Positions 57,510 through 64,000 of a stretch of 64,000 bases of DNA are shown here, in pieces. The stretch is taken from the NCBI GenBank assembly GCA_009783305.1, contig WRHJ01000002.1, positions 23,097 to 87,096 of the forward strand. Reading direction: 5' to 3'. Source of the DNA: Candidatus Saccharimonadota bacterium. Its GTDB lineage: Bacteria > Patescibacteriota > Saccharimonadia > Saccharimonadales > Saccharimonadaceae. The position numbers and the translations under genes were made by a program. The notes beneath the pieces are model-generated. The model ran no database searches, was not told the origin of the DNA, and saw only the letters and a list, made by a program, of their open reading frames with translations. Positions within the stretch are counted from its first letter, which is position 1, and every line of letters begins with the position of its first letter.

Positions 57510-58366
57510 TTTTTTACCACCTTTGTTATTAATTCCGGGTACATCTCTGGATGAGACATGACCCAATCATGCATATCTTTTACCATTTCTTCGTAAGACG
57601 GAATCTGAAAATCAAACTCATCGGAAGATTTTACCAAGCTCTTATCACTTTTTTTATTATCGTCCGGAACAACCTCAATACCAGTATTGAAATATTTGGC
57701 GAACAACCTCAAAAGCTCATACTTGCTAATTTTCTCACCATTAACCGCGTGATGCAGCCCCGTCAAATTAGCCTCCAAACCTTTTTCAATGCATTTTGCA
57801 AACTGCAGAGTTGTCACGCCCGTCCAAATCACCTTCGTGTAACCCCCGACTTCACCAGATTGATTCGTAAACCATTGGAATAAACCAATGCCCTTCGGAT
57901 TTTGATCAGGACCCACAATCGAAGTCCGCAGCGTCAACGTCCGGTCATTATTCACTTCGCCCAGAGCTTTCGACAATCCATAATAAGTTTCCGCATCTGG
58001 AAAATCATCCTTCGTATAATCACCACGCTCACCACTAAACACGCAGTCCGTCGTAATATGAACCAACTTAAAACCATTTTCCTCGGACAATTCATCAAGA
58101 TAATTCGGCAAAAAACTATTTAATAAACTCGCCAGCGCATGGTTGTCTTCCGCCACCTGATTCAAGATCCCGATACAGTTTATCACTACTTCTGGCTTTT
58201 GCTCGCCAATAATCTTCTCGATCCCATAGACATTTTTATACGCATCATAATAATTCACTCCACGCTCATCCGTAGATGTCGTCACTACATCATGCCCGCG
58301 CTCCAAGAAATAAGCCGTGACCATATGCCCTAACATGCCACTAGCGCCGAGGACCAGTATCTTCAC
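57506..58366 (-). CDS. RmlD-like SDR reductase (WbjC/FnlB-like by context)
   Basis: MKILVLGASGMLGHMVTAYF; ITTDCVFSGERGDYTKDDFPDAETYYGLSKALGE. Confidence 0.85.
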   Translation of the reverse strand: MKILVLGASGMLGHMVTAYFLERGHDVVTTSTDERGVNYYDAYKNVYGIEKIIGEQKPEVVINCIGILNQVAEDNHALASLLNSFLPNYLDELSEENGFKLVHITTDCVFSGERGDYTKDDFPDAETYYGLSKALGEVNNDRTLTLRTSIVGPDQNPKGIGLFQWFTNQSGEVGGYTKVIWTGVTTLQFAKCIEKGLEANLTGLHHAVNGEKISKYELLRLFAKYFNTGIEVVPDDNKKSDKSLVKSSDEFDFQIPSYEEMVKDMHDWVMSHPEMYPELITKVVKK

Positions 58367-59394
58367 TATTCCATATCCTCCATACGCTTCAACAATTTAA
58401 TCACTCCCTTTGTGTCCAACTGAGTCGTACTATCAGACGAATATCTCCTAACCTTTGCGGTTCTTGCCGTGACTGGAACATAGAAATCATCTTTGCCATC
58501 GTTACTGTAATTTAGGTCGCGGTCATCTGGTGACACCAAGAAATAGTTGCCTAAATCCTTCGCCCGCGTCATTTCCTCCCGCGTTACCAATACCTCATGG
58601 TCTTTCTCGCCGTGGCGCACGCCTATAATTTTGTAGCTATAATCTACACTGTGATACTCCGAAATCGCTACCGCCAACGTCTCAATCGTTGCCGCCGGAG
58701 CCTTCTGCACAAACAACTCCCCTTGCTTGCCATGTTCAAACGCATATAACACCAAGTCTACCGCGTCACCTAACGTCATCATAAAACGCGTCATATCCGG
58801 TGCCGTAATCGTCACTGGCTTGCCGGCTTTCACTAACTTCGTAAACAACGGAATCACCGAACCCCGCGAACCCATCACATTACCATATCGAGTCAAACAA
58901 ATCACCGTTCCGCCCTCCGGCACGGTCTTGGATTTGGCCACCACCACCTTCTCCATCATCGCCTTGCTCATGCCCATCGCATTGATCGGATATGCTGCTT
59001 TATCTGTCGACAAGCAAATTACTTTCTTCACGCCGTTGCGAATTGCCGAATTCAGTACATTTTCCGTGCCATAAATATTCGTTTTTACCGCTTCCATCGG
59101 GAAGAATTCGCAAGACGGCACCTGCTTCAAAGCTGCCGCATGAAACACGTAATCCACTCCGCTCATCGCATACTCAATCGACGCCTTATCTCTCACGTCG
59201 CCAATAAAAAATCGCAACTTAGCATCGGCATACTTCTTTCGCATGTCATCTTGTTTTTTCTCGTCTCTCGAGAAAATGCGAATCTCTTTTGCCTCGATAT
59301 CATCCCGCAAAAAGCGTTCCAGAACCTTATTGCCAAACGACCCGGTTCCACCCGTAATTAATAGAATCTTATCTTTGAATAATCCCTTTTTCAT
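58366..59394 (-). CDS. UDP-GlcNAc 4,6-dehydratase/5-epimerase (CapD/WbjB/FnlA-like)
   Basis: LLITGGTGSFGNKVLERFL; FHAAALKQVPSCEFFPMEAVKTNIYGTENV; LSTDKAAYPINAMGMSKAMMEK. Confidence 0.92.
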   Translation of the reverse strand: MKKGLFKDKILLITGGTGSFGNKVLERFLRDDIEAKEIRIFSRDEKKQDDMRKKYADAKLRFFIGDVRDKASIEYAMSGVDYVFHAAALKQVPSCEFFPMEAVKTNIYGTENVLNSAIRNGVKKVICLSTDKAAYPINAMGMSKAMMEKVVVAKSKTVPEGGTVICLTRYGNVMGSRGSVIPLFTKLVKAGKPVTITAPDMTRFMMTLGDAVDLVLYAFEHGKQGELFVQKAPAATIETLAVAISEYHSVDYSYKIIGVRHGEKDHEVLVTREEMTRAKDLGNYFLVSPDDRDLNYSNDGKDDFYVPVTARTAKVRRYSSDSTTQLDTKGVIKLLKRMEDME

Positions 59395-59448
59395 ACTCAC
59401 TAGTCTACCACATTATCTGTTATTTTGATAGCAAAAGCGCTATGCCTA

Positions 59449-59512
59449 TTGACAAAATACAAGAAGTTTGATATAATAAAAGGATAGGGTAGTTGTAACT
59501 ATCCGATTTTTT
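59449..59512 (+). promoter_or_regulatory. Promoter TTGACA-N17-TATAAT followed immediately by a terminator-like hairpin and T6
   Basis: TATAAT 59472-59477; GGATAG 59482-59487/CTATCC 59499-59504; TTTTTT 59507-59512. Confidence 0.65.
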
Positions 59513-59526
59513 GGAGGTGGGACGAT

Positions 59527-60333
59527 ATGCACATTAACGTCAAAGAAGCTGTTATCCTCGAGTTTTACGCCCAGCAGTCCGCCCAGCATCCATCACAAAA
59601 GATGACGCTGCGCGTCGGCCACATCAAAGACGTGGTTCGACATGGTATGGACATTGCCGATGCTATCGGTTTGGACAAGCACGGCAAAGCGCTCGTTAAA
59701 CTTATGACTTACCTGCACGATTATTACCAGGTTTTACAAATAGCCGGCAACGCGCCCGATCCGCATCTGCACCACTCCAATCTGGAGGCCATCGAGAAAG
59801 TCCTCTTCGATAATGGGCAGATTGACGAATATGCCGAAGGGCTCAGTGATTTCGACAAAGAAGTCATAAAAACCGCCATCGTGCAGCACGCTAAAATCAC
59901 CGTCGAATTGCCCGCAGATGCCGACCCGCACTTCGTGCTGTTTTGCAACATCTTGCGCGACGCCGACAAATCCGCCATTTATGAGCTCATCAAGGAGCCC
60001 ATCTACGTCCTCAAAAACGATTGGGGTTTCTCCGATGAACAGATTAAAAGCAGCACCAGTAAAGACGGCGCCACAGTCGGCGTCAGCCCGAAAGTGCTAT
60101 CCGACTTCATGAGCGGTCAATGCATCCTCAATACCGATATCCAGACACCGGCCGACTGGTCCATCAGCCAACTCGGCTATCTGTACGACGTCAAGACGGA
60201 TGTTGCTTTCAAAAGCATGTTGCAAAACGCCGCCATCCTCATCAGCTATAAACTGCCGTTTTCCGATGTGATCAACGACATCGTACGCGGTTGCTACTAC
60301 CACGCACTCAACGTGTTGGTAATCAAAAGATAA
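59527..60333 (+). CDS. HD-domain-like (putative phosphohydrolase) protein
   Basis: RVGHIKDVVRHG...MTYLHDYYQVL...HHSN...ILRDADKSAIYEL spacing typical of HD superfamily. Confidence 0.65.
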   Translation: MHINVKEAVILEFYAQQSAQHPSQKMTLRVGHIKDVVRHGMDIADAIGLDKHGKALVKLMTYLHDYYQVLQIAGNAPDPHLHHSNLEAIEKVLFDNGQIDEYAEGLSDFDKEVIKTAIVQHAKITVELPADADPHFVLFCNILRDADKSAIYELIKEPIYVLKNDWGFSDEQIKSSTSKDGATVGVSPKVLSDFMSGQCILNTDIQTPADWSISQLGYLYDVKTDVAFKSMLQNAAILISYKLPFSDVINDIVRGCYYHALNVLVIKR

Positions 60334-60368
60334 GCTTCAAAAAATCCCCTCCGCGAGGGGATTTTTCT

Positions 60369-61109
60369 TCAATTTTTAAACAATTCCAAATATTCTTCCG
60401 CTATTTTTTCCGGCTTGCCAATCCCCGCTATTTCACCACCGTCAATCAACATCGCGCGGGTACAAAAATTCCTCACCGCCGCCATGTTGTGCGTTACCAA
60501 AATTACCGTCTGTGACCCCTTCAAAGATTTGAAATATTGATTGCATTTTTCCTGAAACGCCGCATCCCCTACCGCCAATACCTCATCCAGAATCAAAATA
60601 TCTCCTTTCGCCCGGATCGCAATCGAAAATGCCAACCGCACATACATGCCGGAACTATAATTCTTCAATTTCTGGGCCATAAACGGTTCCAATTCTGCAA
60701 AATCCACGATATCTTCATACATCTCTTCCATTTCTTCATTTGAGAATCCCAACAACGCCCCGCTCAAATAAACGTTTTCTCTCCCCGTCAATTCCGGATT
60801 AAATCCTACCCCCAGCTCAATAAATGACACCAAAGTGCCATTAACTTCCACCGAACCCTTTTCAGGCACATAAATTCCCGCTAACAGTTTTAAAAGCGTT
60901 GATTTCCCGCTGCCATTTCGCCCAATAATCCCCAAAAATTCTCCCTTATAAACCTCAAAACTAATACCCTTCAGTACTTTTTGTTCCGTGTATCCTTTAA
61001 TGCCTTTGAACCGGTTCAAAATCGCCATTTTCAACCCAGCCGCTTTATCTTTCGGCAACAAAAATCGCTTGTGCAGGTCATTAGCTCTCAGTGCAACTTC
61101 CTTACTCAC
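60369..61109 (-). CDS. Polysaccharide ABC exporter ATP-binding protein (Wzt/TagH-like)
   Basis: GIIGRNGSGKSTLLKLLAGIYVPEKGSVEVNG; YSSGMYVRLAFSIAIRAKGDILILDEVLAVGD. Confidence 0.93.
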   Translation of the reverse strand: MSKEVALRANDLHKRFLLPKDKAAGLKMAILNRFKGIKGYTEQKVLKGISFEVYKGEFLGIIGRNGSGKSTLLKLLAGIYVPEKGSVEVNGTLVSFIELGVGFNPELTGRENVYLSGALLGFSNEEMEEMYEDIVDFAELEPFMAQKLKNYSSGMYVRLAFSIAIRAKGDILILDEVLAVGDAAFQEKCNQYFKSLKGSQTVILVTHNMAAVRNFCTRAMLIDGGEIAGIGKPEKIAEEYLELFKN

Positions 61110-61925
61110 CTATACCTCCTCCGCAAAATACTTGGATTTTTTTCGGAAGTACATCGACGCCAGCATCAGTATCGTAACCACCAGAATTATCGGTATCAAT
61201 CGTACGAAACTATTACCCACAAAACTCCACACTGTCACCGCTTCGTGCGTGATCAAACAGTAACGCACGTCCTGGATGATCTGTGCAATCGGATTTAATA
61301 GCAAAATCTTTGCCACTGTCCCCGACATCTCAGCTACCATCGTAATCGGATAAATAATCGGTACCGCATAAAACATTGCCTGCACCAAAACATCCCAAAT
61401 ACTGGAGATATCTCGAAACTTCACATTGATCGCGCCAAACAAAAATGCCAAGCCCAGCGACAGGGCATACATCTCCAGAATCAACAATGGCACCAACAGC
61501 CATGTCCACGTCGGCACCACTCCGTTCAACAAGGCAAAAATTATCACCACGCCTAAGTTGATTGCGAAATTTATCAACGCCGAAACTGTAGACGACACCA
61601 CCAAAATATACTTCGGAAAATTCACCTTTCTCAGCAAATCGCCCCTTATCACAATCGCCTGCATCCCCTGGCTAGTCGATTCTACAAAGAAGTTCCAAAA
61701 CACAATACCAGCCAGTAGATACACCGCAAAATGCGGTATATCCCCGCCGATTCTCAAGAAATTCACAAACACCACGTACAGCACAGCAAACATCATCATC
61801 GGCTTCAACACCGCCCACAAATACCCCAAAGTCGACCCCTGGTAGCGCAGTTTGAAATCCGTCCGTACCAGCTCTTTCAACAAAATCCGATTTTTGCGAT
61901 AAAAAATATTCGGCAGTTTTTTCAT
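61110..61925 (-). CDS. Polysaccharide ABC exporter permease (Wzm/TagG-like)
   Basis: ELVRTDFKLRYQGSTLGYLWAVLKPMMMFAVLYVVF. Confidence 0.93.
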   Translation of the reverse strand: MKKLPNIFYRKNRILLKELVRTDFKLRYQGSTLGYLWAVLKPMMMFAVLYVVFVNFLRIGGDIPHFAVYLLAGIVFWNFFVESTSQGMQAIVIRGDLLRKVNFPKYILVVSSTVSALINFAINLGVVIIFALLNGVVPTWTWLLVPLLILEMYALSLGLAFLFGAINVKFRDISSIWDVLVQAMFYAVPIIYPITMVAEMSGTVAKILLLNPIAQIIQDVRYCLITHEAVTVWSFVGNSFVRLIPIILVVTILMLASMYFRKKSKYFAEEV

Positions 61926-61947
61926 ACGATGCTATGATTATAGCACG

Positions 61948-63042
61948 ATGAAGACCAGAAACCATGCCTTTGATATCTTAAAGATCTTATCTGCATTTGC
62001 CGTCATCATCATCCACGTTTCTGCTATCTTCCTTCGCGAATCAGGCCACGACCTCGAACCCGTCGCCATGGCTCTCAATACCATCGCCCGCTTTGCCGTC
62101 CCAGTCTTTGTCATGATTTCTGGCGCCCTCTTCATAAAAACCAAAGCCGACCTACCCCTCAAAGTTATCCTCAAAAAATACGTTTTGCGGCTAACCCTCA
62201 TATACGTCGGCACCCTCGCCCTCTATTTCATCCTCTACTCAATTTTCCCCATCCGCGAAGGTTGGTTCGGCGGCCTCTCACACGTTGTCGAAAGTACCAA
62301 ATCACTCGCCTACCAGCTTTGGTTCATCCCCATGCTGGCCGGACTCTATATCCTCACTCCGTTCCTGAAACACTTTAAAGAACGCAAACATTTCATGCCA
62401 GTCCTAGTTTTCGTTGTCATAGTTTCGATATTTTTCTTCTGCCAGCAAACCATCAGCCTATTCTTCCAACTCGGCGACTTCAAAATCTTATACCCCGTCC
62501 GTGATCTCATTAGCGTCGCCCAATCCTTCTTGCCGGCCATTTCACTTTGGGTCGGTCTTTACCTCATGGGTTATTACCTCACGGAATATTCGCTCGCCTT
62601 GCGCCATCGCCGCTTTATCTACATCTGTTCGGCTGCCCTGCTCGTCATCAATATCTCACTATCTTTCATTTTCTCTCTCAAAGGCCTCCGCGTCGACACT
62701 GTCGACGTCATCCATGACCCGCTCAACATCGTCTCCATCCTCCTCTCGTTCAGCCTTATCTTACTAGCCATGCACAATCGATATATCCCCAAATTAAGCC
62801 AGCGTGCCAAATCAATCATCGTCACGCTATCCGGCTTCACGCTCGGCGTCTTTCTCATCCACATCTTATTCATGGATCTGCTTTTCCGCCAAACTCTGCC
62901 TTGGTTCCTGGAGCAGCCAACTGGCATCTGGACCATCCTCATCTCCATCGGTCTATTCATCATCTCCCTTTGCGCCACCTTCATTTATTACGCAGTTATC
63001 AACTTGGCCAAAAAAATCCTCAAACCCAATCGTACCACCTAG
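61948..63042 (+). CDS. Acyltransferase family 3 (WecH-like) membrane protein
   Basis: FDILKILSAFAVIIIHVSAIF; multiple TM; FTLGVFLIHILFMDLL. Confidence 0.88.
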   Translation: MKTRNHAFDILKILSAFAVIIIHVSAIFLRESGHDLEPVAMALNTIARFAVPVFVMISGALFIKTKADLPLKVILKKYVLRLTLIYVGTLALYFILYSIFPIREGWFGGLSHVVESTKSLAYQLWFIPMLAGLYILTPFLKHFKERKHFMPVLVFVVIVSIFFFCQQTISLFFQLGDFKILYPVRDLISVAQSFLPAISLWVGLYLMGYYLTEYSLALRHRRFIYICSAALLVINISLSFIFSLKGLRVDTVDVIHDPLNIVSILLSFSLILLAMHNRYIPKLSQRAKSIIVTLSGFTLGVFLIHILFMDLLFRQTLPWFLEQPTGIWTILISIGLFIISLCATFIYYAVINLAKKILKPNRTT

Positions 63043-63070
63043 TTCTTCTCTATTATGCTAAAATTAACTC

Positions 63071-64000
63071 ATGAGCTCACCCTTAGTCAGCATCATCATA
63101 CCCTTCTATAACACTGGCAACCGCGCTCAAAAACTCATCAAAGATGTGCTCGATCAATCTTATAAAAATCTGCAAATCATTTTCGTCAACGACGGCTCTA
63201 CCGATAATACGCTCAACCTCCTAGAAAAATCCGCCGAACAAGACAAAAGAATCACCCTCATCAACCAAAAGAATTCCGGCTCTGCCGCCGGCGCCCGCAA
63301 CTCCGGCCTCCAAAAAGCCACCGGAGAGTTCATCATGTTTGCCGATTCAGACGACGAAATCAGCCAACAATTCGTCAAGAAGATGCTCAATAAGATTCAA
63401 ACTACCAACAGTGATCTCGTCACCTGCGGTTTTAAATACCACCGCCTATCCACCAGTACCACCACTGAGGCCTTCACCAATCCCGTTGCCAAACAACGCC
63501 CCTCCGAAAGCCTGTCCGCCTACGTCATCCGCCTGCTCGGCAACAACGGCCACCTCTATTCCGTCGTCAATAAAATCTTCCGCACCGACCTCATCAAACA
63601 ACACCAACTAAAATTTGATTCCAAACTGAACTTCGGCGAAGACCTACTTTTCGTCCTCACCTATCTCAAGCACGCCAAACAAATATCCTTCCTCTACGAA
63701 CCACTCTACACCTATCACTACGGCACGCAGACTAGTACCGTCAAAAACTCTTCTCTAAAATACGAAAACTGGCAGCAAAATTGGCAGTTCCTCACCAAAT
63801 GGTTCCGACCCCACAGCCCAGCCGAAACCGACTGCCTCAACTGGATCAAATACCGCTGGAGTTACTCTTATTGCCTCGCCGTCTACCGTTCCAGCAAGCC
63901 GCGCAGCCAAAAATACGAACTACTCCGTGCCGCCGTCAAAGACTCTAATCTCCCGCCAGTCGGTAGCCCCAAAAACATCGGGACAGGGAAATATCTCCAG
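63071..64000 (+). CDS. Glycosyltransferase family 2, runs off window end
   Basis: MSSPLVSIIIPFYNTGNRAQKLIKDVLDQSYKNLQIIFVNDGSTDNT...ADSDDEIS; no stop before 64000, absent from ORF track. Confidence 0.9.
   Translation, partial: MSSPLVSIIIPFYNTGNRAQKLIKDVLDQSYKNLQIIFVNDGSTDNTLNLLEKSAEQDKRITLINQKNSGSAAGARNSGLQKATGEFIMFADSDDEISQQFVKKMLNKIQTTNSDLVTCGFKYHRLSTSTTTEAFTNPVAKQRPSESLSAYVIRLLGNNGHLYSVVNKIFRTDLIKQHQLKFDSKLNFGEDLLFVLTYLKHAKQISFLYEPLYTYHYGTQTSTVKNSSLKYENWQQNWQFLTKWFRPHSPAETDCLNWIKYRWSYSYCLAVYRSSKPRSQKYELLRAAVKDSNLPPVGSPKNIGTGKYLQ

Overview
The window looks like a chromosomal segment from a Patescibacteria/CPR bacterium, most likely Saccharibacteria (TM7). That lineage call is inferred from gene content and was not tested by phylogeny. 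From left to right it contains: (i) a small accessory-looking left end (about 0-5.4 kb) with structured leaders, hypothetical proteins and a large DUF11-type surface protein; (ii) tRNA-Arg(GCG), a Mur-ligase-like protein with a broken P-loop, a DDAH-like amidinohydrolase, MurE, and groES-groEL behind a CIRCE-like operator; (iii) a 13.9-33.2 kb locus resembling a minimal type IV secretion/pilus machine: eight VirB2/TrbC-like pilin paralogs, a VirB6-like protein, a free-standing soluble paralog of the VirB6 C-terminal domain, PrgI, a split VirB4, a large membrane protein and a three-domain murein-active exoprotein; (iv) recF-dnaN-dnaA / rpmH-rnpA-yidC-jag; (v) a large surface-polysaccharide region with glycosyltransferases, a UDP-FucNAc-like pathway, an ABC exporter, an O-antigen ligase-like protein and an LGFP-repeat protein. 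The most notable unexplained signals are: a recurrent leaderless promoter architecture (a -10 hexamer 6-7 nt before the start codon in at least nine genes); a perfect 24-bp palindromic divergent promoter; a candidate structured RNA or MITE before tRNA-Ser; several structured 5' leaders; the soluble VirB6-CTD paralog; and a strong C>G excess on the + strand that does not change sign at dnaA.
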